Positions 1 to 8,326 are shown, counted from the stretch's first letter. The stretch is 38,476 nt of DNA from Candidatus Eisenbergiella pullistercoris (GCA_019115665.1 DXDD01000050.1:1-38476); one strand, 5' to 3'. A program made the numbers and translations. Notes: generated by a model not told the origin, from the sequence alone.

Positions 1-34
1 CAATTTTATCATGATATTCAATATAGCTACTCAT
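1..34 (-). CDS. higA: HigA-type antitoxin, N-terminal fragment (cut by window edge)
   Basis: Only the first 11 codons are inside the window, reading MSSYIEYHDKI. This matches the usual start of HigA-family XRE antitoxins, as I remember them. The ATG overlaps the toxin stop codon by 8 bases, and a good GGAGGTGA ribosome binding site lies inside the toxin's last codons, so the two are translationally coupled. Family knowledge: HigA binds and neutralises HigB and represses its own operon through a helix-turn-helix domain. That domain is outside the window, so the call rests on the short N-terminus and on the position next to a HigB-like gene. Confidence 0.6.
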   Translation of the reverse strand, partial: MSSYIEYHDKI

Positions 35-386
35 AATGTGCACTCACCTCCGTAATCTCTACTATTTTGACAATTTCTGCAATCTGATCTATATAACAGG
101 GGACAAATCTTTCCCCCGCCTCATCTAAAGGGCACAAAATAATTCTCCACTTATCCCGTCTCCCCTTTACATCTATCGCAAACAAGCCTTTCCTTTTCCC
201 CTGCAGATTATGAAAATGAAATTGCGGCATGGCAATAATATCTTTTATCACTTCCGCCTGTTCAATGGCATTTATTCTTCCAAGCAAACTAACTGCCAGC
301 TGTTTATCCCCACCAAATAATTTTACCGCTTCTTTTATATTAGTACACTGCTGTTTTATTTTTTTATTCGCATAAATAATTTCCAA
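27..386 (-). CDS. higB: HigB-type toxin (RelE/ParE fold, type II toxin-antitoxin)
   Basis: A 119-residue basic protein of the HigB plasmid-maintenance killer family. In this family the toxin is a ribosome-dependent mRNA endonuclease. What is seen: small size, a Lys/Arg-rich middle (GKRKGLFAIDVKGRRDKWRI) followed by a predicted beta strand, and gene order toxin first, antitoxin second, which is typical for higBA and reversed in most other type II modules. The start is a TTG preceded by AAGGGG. The downstream gene begins inside its stop region. A palindromic operator sits in its promoter. It is slightly longer than the usual 90-110 residues, the extra length lying at the C-terminus. It could be named RelE/ParE more broadly; the HigB assignment follows gene order and the antitoxin start. 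Confidence 0.78.
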   Translation of the reverse strand: MEIIYANKKIKQQCTNIKEAVKLFGGDKQLAVSLLGRINAIEQAEVIKDIIAMPQFHFHNLQGKRKGLFAIDVKGRRDKWRIILCPLDEAGERFVPCYIDQIAEIVKIVEITEVSAHYE

Positions 387-406
387 CTTCCCCTTCTATC
401 CCTCCA

Positions 407-428
407 ATTATATTACCTATCAGGTAAT
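407..428 (-). promoter_or_regulatory. higBA promoter with palindromic operator
   Basis: A perfect 7-bp-arm palindrome, ATTACCT-atc-AGGTAAT (412-428), abuts a consensus TATAAT -10 element read on the minus strand (407-412). The operator therefore lies where polymerase would sit, as expected for autorepression by HigA. A weak -35 can only be guessed. Confidence 0.55.
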
Positions 429-491
429 TTTATTATAATTTCCTGCAAGTATTCTGTCAACATTTCCACTTGTAATTTCTTTGCTATATAT

Positions 492-525
492 GAGAAGCGC
501 CCCACCCTCAGGCAGGACGCTTCTC
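492..525. other. Intergenic hairpin between the PARG remnant and higB
   Basis: GAGAAGCG and CGCTTCTC (492-499 and 518-525) form a perfect 8-bp stem. No long T-run follows on either side, so a terminator role is only possible. The rest of 429-637 shows no gene I can support. Confidence 0.35.
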
Positions 526-637
526 TGTCTTTATTCTTCTGTCCTTTTATCTCTGTCCTTCCCCAGAAGTCCCCTTCACAGCTCCGTATACCTTTCCTTA
601 ATGCCCCCATCCAGATCCATGCCGCAGCTATCCGCCA

Positions 638-1302
638 TCATAATGCCGGAGCGTTCAGCGCCTCATCAAACACCAGATAATTCCGCATATCATCCGGGCG
701 GCAGTAAACCGCGAAATGCACCTTTTCAAACACGCCGGAAAATTCCGGCAGCACCTCCGCCCAGGCGTGGGCGGCCGTTTCCGGCGGATTGCGGAAAGCG
801 CCGCAGCCAAACGCGCCCAGGATCAGGATGTCCTCCCGGTTTTCGGCGGCCACGGAAAGGATACGGCGGGCGCGCTGCTTCAGGAGGGATAAAAGCGCCT
901 CCGGCGTTATCCGCGCCGGCCTGGAAGGGCCGGGATTCATGGCGTTGGAGGGGCGCTCCCGCAGGTTGGGCGCGGCGCAGCTGATCACATCCAGCCTGCA
1001 CCAGTATTTTTCCTCCATGCGCTCCGGCGCGTCGTCGTCGGTTTTGATCACCAGGATGTCCGGCGTATAGATGCAGGCGTCGGTATAAAGGGCGTCATGG
1101 CGCTGCCTGTGAAAATCGTAATAGGCCTTTTTCAGCTCCGGCGTGTTCAGGCAGGGGTAGAGCGTGGACAGGCGGCAGAGGGATTCCTCCTGCGCGCTGC
1201 TTCCCTTCGTCACACCGCCGCCCGCAGCGTCCCGTTCTGCCTAAGCCAGGCCATGGTATCCTCGAATACCGCGATGTTCTGTTCCTTCCTGTTTATCCTC
1301 AT
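638..1302 (-). pseudogene. Microbial-type poly(ADP-ribose) glycohydrolase (TIGR02452 / DUF2263 family), broken
   Basis: The intact family removes ADP-ribose from proteins using a macrodomain with the signature GGG-X6-8-QEE. Here a start at 1302 with a GGAGGAGG site opens a frame (MRINRKEQN..., through EDTMAWLRQNGTLRAAV) that looks like the family's N-terminus and stops at TGA 1210-1212. The rest of the protein follows in another frame: GGG at 1214-1222, then VTKGSSAQEES, then 180 residues to 638. That second frame is closed upstream by TAG at 1241-1243. The join skips the first beta strands of the macrodomain, roughly 60-70 residues by my memory of the family length, and changes frame. I read this as an internal deletion plus frameshift. 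The 191-residue piece starting at the GTG (1213) has no ribosome binding site and lacks the GGG loop, so it is probably not functional. Confidence 0.75.
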
Positions 1303-1380
1303 ATGCTGCACATCCTCCTCCGATAAGTGCAGGATTTTCCGCCAAAGGCGCTGCCTGTCTCTTTTCCGCCGGACCGTTCC

Positions 1381-2613
1381 TCATTCCTCCCAGTCGGGAT
1401 ATTGCTTCGGAGCCGCCTTTTCCGAGCGGATGATCTCCGGCTGCTCCACACGCTCCTCCAGAAGCTTTAATACCTTAATCTCAAACCACCAGGAATCGCC
1501 GAAGTCAAACAGATAGGAAAACTTCTGGCTTTTTTTCAGCTTCAGACTTCCCAGCCGGGTCTCCTCCGCCGACGGCCCGTCGTCCCAATCCTGTGCCCTT
1601 CCGGACATATAGGTCCTCCGCAGGCTGCCATGGCCCACATAAAAAGCATACAGATGATCGTCGTCAAACTGAAAGGCTTTCTGGATCATGGCATGCAGAT
1701 CGCCCAGCGTGTCTGCCAGGCTCATGCGCACCGCCCGCATGCTGTCATGATATCGGGGCCGGATTTCCAGTTCGATCCCCTGGCCGCTGTAATCCGTTTC
1801 CTCCGGCTCACAGAAAAGCTTCCGGATCGCGCCCGTTTTCCAGTCCCCGTCCGTCTTTCTGACCGGCAGGCGTTCCTCCATAAACTGGCCGAAGCAGAAA
1901 TCTGCCATTTCCTCTTCTGAAAAAAGTCCCTTTTCCCTGATGCTTCTGTGCAGGTCCCTTCCCAGACCGAAAAGAGGCCGGATCTCCACTCTCCAGGAAG
2001 CGGTTCCTCTTCTCTGATCCAGATCCGTTTCCGGGAGAACCCGAAGCATTCCCAGCTCTTCCATGATCATAAGGACCGCCGGGCGGTCGGTTTCTTTATA
2101 TCCCCGCGCCGGCAGCGACAGGACATATTCCTTTCCTGGCGTCGGGCTGGCGGTTCTGAACCATTCTGCGAATGCCCCGTATTCCGATATGAAAGGATAC
2201 CCGTCTTCTGAAAGATCATCGCTTTCCAGAAAAATAAGGGCGAACAGCAGGAAGCGCTCCACATCAGACGCCTGATGGAAAACCTCCCAGTTTTCTCCCT
2301 TCTGCACGCCGGTTCCCTTTTCGTCTATCTCCAGAATCTGAAAATTCATGGCAACGTAGTGCCAGAAATGGATGACCGGATAAAAGGTCTGAAAGCGGGT
2401 CGGCTTCTCATAATTCTCCTTTGCCCGCAGAAGGCCGTTCAGCGCAAAGCAGTCCTTTTTCCCGATATATCCCGTATTTTTTGAAAGCTTTATTTTCTCC
2501 TGCAGCAGAAAGCCGCAGAACCATTCAAATTCCCGGCTGACCTCGGCCGCTTCCGGCTCGATCCGCTCTCTGTCATCCTTTTCCTCTGAGAAAAGCTCCA
2601 TTTGTCCTTTCAT
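1381..2613 (-). CDS. PRiA4_ORF3-domain protein (pRiA4b ORF-3-like)
   Basis: A 410-residue protein. The C-terminal third (about residues 275-400) is a PRiA4_ORF3 domain, recognised by the pattern beginning IRPRYHDSMRAVRMSL, then LHAMIQKAFQFDDDHLYAF and the late FSYLFDFGDSWWFEIKV block. The N-terminal two thirds are not recognised; a helical segment with FLLQEKIKLSKNTGYIGK is visible. The function of this domain is unknown and it is often found alone or next to zinc-binding SEC-C motifs, which I do not see here. Start ATG at 2613 has an AAGGAG site 7 bases upstream. It lies 21 bases after the esterase gene, so it is probably the last gene of the MBL-esterase operon. It is soluble, with no signal peptide or membrane segment. 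Confidence 0.75.
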   Translation of the reverse strand: MKGQMELFSEEKDDRERIEPEAAEVSREFEWFCGFLLQEKIKLSKNTGYIGKKDCFALNGLLRAKENYEKPTRFQTFYPVIHFWHYVAMNFQILEIDEKGTGVQKGENWEVFHQASDVERFLLFALIFLESDDLSEDGYPFISEYGAFAEWFRTASPTPGKEYVLSLPARGYKETDRPAVLMIMEELGMLRVLPETDLDQRRGTASWRVEIRPLFGLGRDLHRSIREKGLFSEEEMADFCFGQFMEERLPVRKTDGDWKTGAIRKLFCEPEETDYSGQGIELEIRPRYHDSMRAVRMSLADTLGDLHAMIQKAFQFDDDHLYAFYVGHGSLRRTYMSGRAQDWDDGPSAEETRLGSLKLKKSQKFSYLFDFGDSWWFEIKVLKLLEERVEQPEIIRSEKAAPKQYPDWEE

Positions 2614-2634
2614 CCTTCTCTCCTTAACATTGTT

Positions 2635-3435
2635 TCAATCCCGCAGAAGCCATCGAAACGCTCTTTCCATCCGTCCCTCCGGGTCGGCAAAATGATTCCC
2701 CGGATTGGTTTCAAAGAAAACCCGCTCTTCTCCGGCCTGCTTTCTCCCAGCCTGCTTTCCTCCGGCCCGCTCTCCCCCGACATCACCGAGCGCCTCCCGC
2801 AGAAGCCTCACTGCCTCCAGCGTACCCTCCTCCACCCGGGCCATGCGGCGGTTTCCGGTTTTCTTTTCCCTGTCCCCCAGAGAAAAGTAAGCCCTTTCCA
2901 GCCGCGCGGACGGCTTATGTGCGCGCATAAAGGCAAGGAAATCATCGTACCAGAGGGAGCCGGAGATGCTTGCGATCCGGTCGAACAGGTCCGTCCGGTA
3001 CGCCGCGTATACGGAAAAAAGCCCGGCAAGGGAAACGCCTGCCAGGGCCCGGAAGCGGGGTTTAACAGAAAGCGCCTCCTCCGTACGGGGAATGATCGTT
3101 TCCGCAAGAAGGGCCAGATAGGCGTCCGCCTTTCCGCCGAAATCCTCCCCGCTTTTAAAAATCCGCTCCGCAGGCCAGGGCGTCAGATCCCGGTTCCAGT
3201 CCTCGCCGGAAATGCAGACGCAGGCCGTGTTCGCAGCCTCCAGAAGCTCCTCCGGCAGGCACAGGCCGTCCTGCGCGCCGTGAAACCAGATCAGGCCGGG
3301 CCTGAAATCCGCTGCTCCGCTGTCCGTCCAGCCGTCCTGTATCCCGCGTTCTTCCGGAACGCATTTCTCATTCCCGCTCTCCGGAAGCAGACAGGTCAGC
3401 GTCAGCCCCTCTTCCCTTAGAACGATCCGTTTCAT
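2635..3435 (-). CDS. Putative alpha/beta-hydrolase esterase (Fes/PF00756-like)
   Basis: A 266-residue alpha/beta-hydrolase. The nucleophile elbow is GVSLAG (around residue 134), the acid is likely the Asp in SLGDRE, and the His is in the NPGNHFADP motif near the C-terminus, which together form a catalytic triad. The architecture resembles enterochelin-esterase-type hydrolases, but at this level the natural ester substrate cannot be named. No signal peptide is seen, so it acts in the cytoplasm. Its ATG overlaps the stop of the MBL gene by four bases (ATGA), so the two are translationally coupled. An odd feature is a low-complexity insert of Gly-Lys-Gln-Ala-Gly repeats (about residues 222-238) just before the His motif. 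Confidence 0.75.
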   Translation of the reverse strand: MKRIVLREEGLTLTCLLPESGNEKCVPEERGIQDGWTDSGAADFRPGLIWFHGAQDGLCLPEELLEAANTACVCISGEDWNRDLTPWPAERIFKSGEDFGGKADAYLALLAETIIPRTEEALSVKPRFRALAGVSLAGLFSVYAAYRTDLFDRIASISGSLWYDDFLAFMRAHKPSARLERAYFSLGDREKKTGNRRMARVEEGTLEAVRLLREALGDVGGERAGGKQAGRKQAGEERVFFETNPGNHFADPEGRMERAFRWLLRD

Positions 3436-4232
3436 CCGGCTTCTCCTTCCGTTCCTTTCCCCGACTTCTCTTTGTCGTCCGCGCCGCTGTTTCCGGAAGG
3501 CCTTTGTCCGCCCTGCGCGGACCTTTCGGTCTTCTCCCCGTGATCCGCATCGCAGAGGAACACCGCCGCGTCCGCTTCATAGCGTTTCAGCGGGATCCCC
3601 ATGAAGGCCGCTTCCGAGGCCGCAAGCTCTCCGCGCTCCAGCTTCGCCGTCTGGGAGATCAGACGGGAGATCAGCTCCTTTTTCACCGGAAAACTGCCGT
3701 GGGAGGGGTAGATCAGGTCGAACCGGCCCGTCATGCCCTCCAGCCGCTTCAGGCTGTGATAGAAAGCGGGGATATTGCGCATGGGTCCGAACAGAAAAAT
3801 ACTGCCGTCCTGAACCGTATCGCCGGAAAAGAGCACGCGCCGCTCCACATCCAGCACCGCGATGCTTCCTGGAGTATGCCCGGGGATCTCAATGATCTCC
3901 AGGCGGCGTCCTCCCAGGTCGATGCTGCTGCCGTCCCGGATGGGGATGATATCAGAGGCCTTTTTCGCGAGAGGATAATTGACCAGCTCCGCCGGGCTCA
4001 TGTAGACCGCGTCGAACTCCGCGTTGCTTCCGATATGATCCCTGTCCGCATGCGTGTTGAGAAGGGACAGGGGAAGCGCGGTCAGTCCTTCCGCCAGCTT
4101 CTTCGCGTTATGCACCTGCATGCCGCTGTCGATGAGCAGGGCGCTCCGGCTTCCCGTAAGAAGGAAAAACCGGACGCCCTCTTCCTCCAGTCTCCAGGTC
4201 TGATCGTCGATCCGTATGATCCTGCACTCCAT
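3432..4232 (-). CDS. MBL-fold metallo-hydrolase
   Basis: A 266-residue metallo-beta-lactamase-fold hydrolase. Motifs in order: NTHADRDHIG (about residue 60), the GHTPGS loop, and VLFSGDTV. The first motif reads HADRDH where the usual form is HxHxDH, so the second metal-binding His is replaced by Asp; this is a recognised variation in some subgroups but changes one zinc site. The C-terminal 45 residues are a hydrophilic, low-complexity tail. The start at 4232 has a GGAGGGG site that lies at the edge of a tandemly duplicated 86-bp element. It is coupled to the downstream esterase. Possible substrates are thioesters or small esters; nothing in the sequence decides. Confidence 0.8.
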   Translation of the reverse strand: MECRIIRIDDQTWRLEEEGVRFFLLTGSRSALLIDSGMQVHNAKKLAEGLTALPLSLLNTHADRDHIGSNAEFDAVYMSPAELVNYPLAKKASDIIPIRDGSSIDLGGRRLEIIEIPGHTPGSIAVLDVERRVLFSGDTVQDGSIFLFGPMRNIPAFYHSLKRLEGMTGRFDLIYPSHGSFPVKKELISRLISQTAKLERGELAASEAAFMGIPLKRYEADAAVFLCDADHGEKTERSAQGGQRPSGNSGADDKEKSGKGTEGEAG

Positions 4233-4237
4233 ATCTA

Positions 4238-4418
4238 CCCCTCCATTTCGCTGCCGTAAGGCAGCATCTCATTCAGGAAAGAACGGCGGCAGCCGTTCTT
4301 TGGCACGAACCCTGTTCGTGCCGCCCTCCATTCCGCCGCCGCAAGGCGGCATTTCATCTCAGAAAAGAACGGCGGCAGCCGTTCTTTGGCACGAACCTTG
4401 TTCGTGCCGCTCTCTATT
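4238..4418. repeat. 86-bp compound-hairpin repeat, two copies plus a partial third
   Basis: Copies start at 4238 and 4324; a partial third starts at 4410 inside the end of the helicase gene. Each full copy contains three perfect or near-perfect hairpins: a GCTGCC/GGCAGC type stem (4250-4265), AAAGAACGGC-ggca-GCCGTTCTTT (4278-4301), and GGCACGAAC-cct-GTTCGTGCC (4302-4322). Read on the minus strand, the unit also includes the GGAGGG ribosome binding site used by the MBL gene. The helicase stop codon and last residues (SAAE) are encoded by the third copy. Similar modules occur at 18149 and 20407. Confidence 0.85.
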
Positions 4419-6690
4419 CCGCCGCGCTGTTCCCGGAAGGGCTCTCCGGGAAAGCCCCGCTCTCCTGCACAGCCTGTACGGGATTTCCCCCGGTCTTTTT
4501 CGGCCTTCTGCGTCTGTGCCTGCGCTTCTTCTTCGTTTCCGCGGCTTCCCCGCCGGAGAAGCCCGCTTCGGTATCAGCCATCTTCCTGCCTTCCGCTTCC
4601 CTTTCAGCCGCCTTCAGGCCTTCCGCTTCCGCTCTGCCTTTTCTTCTGCCGCCCCTTTCCGGCCGCTTCTTTCCTTTTCCGCGTTTTCCCGCTTCGTCCG
4701 CGCCTCCGTCAGCTCCAGCCGCCGCTCTGCGGCGGGCAAACAGGCCCCTGCTCCCCTTCATCTGCGCATAGCAGGCGTCGCAGATACGGCCCTGCGCGCC
4801 CAGGGGAAGGAGCGCGCCGCAGTACTGGCATTTGCGGATGTAGTCCTTCTTGTCGCGGGTCAGGTAGCGCATGATGGTCTCTTCCGTTTTTTCCCGCTCC
4901 GCGTCCAGGCGCTCCGTGTCGATCTCCTTTCCCAGACGGACAGAAAACTGGTAATAGAGATCCAGCATTTTATAAAAGGTCTCGTATTTCATCAGCCCCT
5001 TGTCGCTGCACATCATCAGGGACGGAAAATGCAGGGAAACATCCGCCGTATAGGTCTTGCAGTAATAGAGCCACAGATCCACGATATCCCGGTTCTTGAT
5101 ATCCAGAGAGCAGGTGAGCATCCGGTAGAGCATGTGCTTGTCCTCAAAGCCGTCGATCTCCTTCCGGTCGCGGAAGGCTTTTTCATAGAGGAAAAGCACC
5201 TCCTCAATGCTGATCTTCTCAAAGGGAGCCGGGGTTTCCACGCTCTTCCAGATCTTCAGGACCGCATCCAGAGGCTCGTCCATGTCCAGGAGCACCTGAG
5301 GGAAGCCCAGGCTCACGTGGGTGATCTCCGGCTCCGGCTCGTCAAAATGGGCGCGGATGAATTCCAGTCCCTCCTCTCCCACGGCGCTCACATAGCCGGT
5401 ATCGTAGATGCCGAAGCGCCCGGCCCGGCCCGCGATCTGGCGGATCTCCGAGGTTTTTAAGGGGCGGGTCTTTCTGCCGTCAAATTTGTCCGTCTGGATG
5501 AAAACGATCCTTTTTACCGGAAGGTTCAGTCCCATGCCGATGGCGTCCGTGGAGACCACCACCTTCGTCTGATGGCCGGAAAAAAGGCGGATCTGCCGGC
5601 GGCGGATCTCCGGCGGCAGGCTTCCGTAGATCACGCTGGCGCGCATGCCTCCCCGCTCCAGCCGTCCCGCGATATCCAGAACGGCCCGCTTGGTGAACAC
5701 GATCAGCGCGTCCCCTTCCTGCACGTCCTCCGGAAAACGGACGGGAACGTCCTCGCAGACCAGGGCGGTCTTGCGCTCATAACGGTGGATCTCATAAGTA
5801 TCTTCGCACAGGTCGATCAGGTGCGTGACCACCCGCTCGGCGGCGGGGCTCATGCACACATGGACCTCCGGCGCGCGGACGCCGAGAATGGCCCTGGTCC
5901 AGGAATGTCCCCGGTCCGGGTCGGCGATCATCTGCGCCTCATCGATCACGGCCACCTCATAGCTCTGGTCGATGTCCAGCATCTCCACGGTGGAGGAGGT
6001 GATGCGGCTGTTGTCCTCGTAGATCCGTTCCTCTCCCGTGAGCATGGTACAGGGGATGCCGGCGTCCTTGATCTTTTCATAGACCTCCAGCGCCAGCAGT
6101 CTGAGCGGCCCCAGATATACGCCGCTTTCCGCCTGGCGCAGACGTTCCAGCGCCTGATAGGTCTTTCCGCAGTTGGTCGGCCCCACATGCAGCACAAAGT
6201 GCCGCTTCATCTGGCGGGTTTCCTGAAACTCCGTCTCCGGCCGGGCGGGGACCATGTCGATGATCTGTCCCCGGATCCCCGCGCCCGCAAAGCTCGCCGC
6301 CAGCCTCCCCATGGTGCGCTGGCAGATCTCATAGGGCTTTTCCTCCCGGAGATATTCCAGGAAGCGGGCGGTGATCAGCTCCCGGTCCTCCGGCCGCATG
6401 GTTTCCAGATCCAGGCGCACCAGCTCCTCCAGCAGCAGATCCCGGATCTTCATGATAGCGAAGCGGTTCTCCTCCCGGAAGGAAAAATAAGCCAGGTTTC
6501 TCAGCTGCCGGTGAAATTCCTCCAGATGCGCCTGGGAAAGGCGTCCCCTGGGAGCCTGCATATCCTCAAGCAGCCGGTCGATCCGCTGCTCATAGGTTTT
6601 CTTTCCTTCGTTGTTCTTCTTTTTATATGCCCGGGACCAGTCTCTGTACTGATTGAAATAAAACTGGACCAGCTTTTCCTTCTGTACCAT
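4414..6690 (-). CDS. SUV3-like superfamily 2 helicase with zinc ribbon and basic tail
   Basis: A 758-residue DExH/D helicase of the SUV3 (mitochondrial RNA helicase) type. Walker A is GPTNCGKT (170-177), the DEAD-box equivalent is DEAQ (250-253), and motif VI is QIAGRAGR (418-425). After the SUV3 C-terminal region comes a zinc-ribbon-like pair of CxxC motifs (621-624 and 637-640). The protein ends with about 110 low-complexity residues rich in Lys, Arg, Glu and Ala, with a patch KKKRRHRRRR likely to bind nucleic acid. Family knowledge: SUV3 unwinds RNA in the mitochondrial degradosome; bacterial homologues are little studied, so a role in RNA decay or remodelling is inference. The last codons and stop lie inside the 86-bp repeat, so the C-terminus has probably been altered by repeat expansion. 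No membrane segment is seen. Confidence 0.85.
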   Translation of the reverse strand: MVQKEKLVQFYFNQYRDWSRAYKKKNNEGKKTYEQRIDRLLEDMQAPRGRLSQAHLEEFHRQLRNLAYFSFREENRFAIMKIRDLLLEELVRLDLETMRPEDRELITARFLEYLREEKPYEICQRTMGRLAASFAGAGIRGQIIDMVPARPETEFQETRQMKRHFVLHVGPTNCGKTYQALERLRQAESGVYLGPLRLLALEVYEKIKDAGIPCTMLTGEERIYEDNSRITSSTVEMLDIDQSYEVAVIDEAQMIADPDRGHSWTRAILGVRAPEVHVCMSPAAERVVTHLIDLCEDTYEIHRYERKTALVCEDVPVRFPEDVQEGDALIVFTKRAVLDIAGRLERGGMRASVIYGSLPPEIRRRQIRLFSGHQTKVVVSTDAIGMGLNLPVKRIVFIQTDKFDGRKTRPLKTSEIRQIAGRAGRFGIYDTGYVSAVGEEGLEFIRAHFDEPEPEITHVSLGFPQVLLDMDEPLDAVLKIWKSVETPAPFEKISIEEVLFLYEKAFRDRKEIDGFEDKHMLYRMLTCSLDIKNRDIVDLWLYYCKTYTADVSLHFPSLMMCSDKGLMKYETFYKMLDLYYQFSVRLGKEIDTERLDAEREKTEETIMRYLTRDKKDYIRKCQYCGALLPLGAQGRICDACYAQMKGSRGLFARRRAAAGADGGADEAGKRGKGKKRPERGGRRKGRAEAEGLKAAEREAEGRKMADTEAGFSGGEAAETKKKRRHRRRRPKKTGGNPVQAVQESGAFPESPSGNSAAE

Positions 6691-6746
6691 AAACGTTCCT
6701 GCCGGGCCGCTCCGCGGCCCTCTTTCTTTCTTTTTCTCAATGCCTT

Positions 6747-6850
6747 CCGGCGGGTTCCATCCTTTTTACGCGCCGCATCCTCACGCTCCGGCGGGTTCCA
6801 TCCTTTTTATGCGCCGCGTCCCCACGCTCCGACGGGCTTCTTCCTTTTCA
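6747..6850. repeat. 41-bp tandem repeat, about 2.5 copies
   Basis: Units start at 6747, 6788 and 6829 (period 41), each beginning CCGGCGGGTTCCATCC or a variant, then a run of T and a GCGCCGC block. The third copy is diverged and runs into the stop codon of the MATE gene (6848-6850). It fills most of the 157-base gap between the MATE and helicase genes. Confidence 0.85.
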
Positions 6851-8260
6851 CGGGCCCTGTACGAACCTCTTTTTCCAGGCGCCGTCCCGGCTCTTTGCTC
6901 CCTTCAGGAACCGGAGCCCCAGCAGCAGACAGCGGGTCACATTGTCTCCCACCATGCACACCCACACCAGCTCCAGACCGGCGTGGAGAAAAATCACACA
7001 GAGACAGGTTCCCGCGATCCGCACGCCCCACATGGAAATGATGGAGAACACGAAAGGCGCTCTGGTATCCCCGATTCCGTTAAAGACGCCCTCAAAAATA
7101 ATCAGAGCGGCGAACATGGGCTCGGAAACCGCCACGATCCGCAGCACCGTGATCCCTCCGGCGATGACCTGCGCATCCTCCGTAAACAGAGACATCATCT
7201 GTCCCGGAAAAACGAACAGCAGCGCGCCCGTGAAGGTCATCAGAAGAACCGCGATGGCCGCGATGGTTTTCGTCACCTGCCGAAATTCCCTTTCGTCCCG
7301 CTTTCCCAGAGCGTTGCCCGCCATGGTGGAGGCGGCCGCCTGCATGCCGTAGCCGGGAATGTAAAAGGCCTGTTCCGCGGTAATGGCGATGGAATGGGTG
7401 GCGAGGGCCAGCGTGCCAAGCCGCGTCACCAGAGAGGTGAACACCACCTGCCCCAGACAGGCACTGATCCGCTCCATGGCCACGGGCGTGCCGATCCGCA
7501 GGCATTTGGCCGCAAGTGTCCGGTCAAACCGCAGCGGATGTCCCTTCGGGGAAAGGATCGGATTTTTCCAGTATACCACGATCATGAAAACGCCGCCCAC
7601 ACAGTAGGCCACGGCCGTTCCGATGGCCGCTCCCGCCACGCCCAGCCCCGCGCCGGGGATCGTCACCGTCAGCCCGCCAAGCCGCACAGGCCGGGTGGCA
7701 TAGATCAGGAAAAAATTGAACACAATATTGGTCAGGTTCATAAGGATGTTGGCCGTCATGGGGCTTCTGGTATCGCCCGCCCCGCGCATGACGCTTCCCA
7801 GAATGACGGAGAAGGCGCGGAAGATCATGGGCGAGCAGCAGATGGCAAAATACAGGGACGCGTCCCGGTACAGCTCCGGCTCCGCCCCAAGCCATCTGGG
7901 CAGAAAAGGGCTGATCCCCACCATGAGAAGGCCAAGGACGAGTCCCAGAACCACGGCGAAATACAGCGACTGAACGCCGTACCGCCTGGCCTTTTCCTTC
8001 TCTCCCGCTCCGATGGATTCCGCGATGCTGGAAAGCACGCCGATCCCCATGGCAAAAAGAGGGGCGTTCACCAGCCAGGTCATGGTGCTGGTCAGCCCCA
8101 CCGAAGCGGAGGCCTGCGCGCCCAGCCTGCCTACCATGGCCGTATCGATGTACTGCACCAGCGTCTGCAGAGCCTGCTCCACCACCGCGGGCCAGGACAG
8201 GTAAAAAATGGTTCGAAAAATGCTTCTGTTTTCCCGGTAATAGCTCCTGATTCTGTTCAC
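6848..8260 (-). CDS. MATE family efflux transporter
   Basis: A 470-residue integral membrane protein with about 12 hydrophobic segments, organised as two similar halves as expected for MATE exporters. The N-terminal SWPAVVEQALQTLVQYIDTAMVGRLG segment is the typical first helix with the conserved D-x-x-x-V/M-G-R-L-G pattern, and a related YIPGYGMQAAASTMAGNALGK segment occurs in the second half. The family exports drugs or metabolites in exchange for Na+ or H+; the substrate is unknown here. The start is GTG at 8260 with AGGAAG ten bases upstream, and a clear promoter lies at 8298-8326. It is divergent from the bile salt hydrolase gene, which makes export of bile acids or other toxic compounds an attractive but unproved idea. 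Confidence 0.9.
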   Translation of the reverse strand: MNRIRSYYRENRSIFRTIFYLSWPAVVEQALQTLVQYIDTAMVGRLGAQASASVGLTSTMTWLVNAPLFAMGIGVLSSIAESIGAGEKEKARRYGVQSLYFAVVLGLVLGLLMVGISPFLPRWLGAEPELYRDASLYFAICCSPMIFRAFSVILGSVMRGAGDTRSPMTANILMNLTNIVFNFFLIYATRPVRLGGLTVTIPGAGLGVAGAAIGTAVAYCVGGVFMIVVYWKNPILSPKGHPLRFDRTLAAKCLRIGTPVAMERISACLGQVVFTSLVTRLGTLALATHSIAITAEQAFYIPGYGMQAAASTMAGNALGKRDEREFRQVTKTIAAIAVLLMTFTGALLFVFPGQMMSLFTEDAQVIAGGITVLRIVAVSEPMFAALIIFEGVFNGIGDTRAPFVFSIISMWGVRIAGTCLCVIFLHAGLELVWVCMVGDNVTRCLLLGLRFLKGAKSRDGAWKKRFVQGP

Positions 8261-8297
8261 TGTGTTTCGACTTCCTTTGTAAAATGCTCTGAAAAAT

Positions 8298-8326
8298 ATT
8301 CTAACCGTTCTCCCTCATCCAGTCAA
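8298..8326 (-). promoter_or_regulatory. Promoter of the MATE gene
   Basis: TTGACT (8321-8326), a 17-base spacer, and TAGAAT (8298-8303), read on the minus strand. The -10 ends about 38 bases upstream of the GTG start. Confidence 0.7.

Noticed and set aside
413-610. A 65-residue minus-strand frame before higB
   Set aside because: Crosses the higBA operator and an intergenic hairpin, no ribosome binding site, no similarity.
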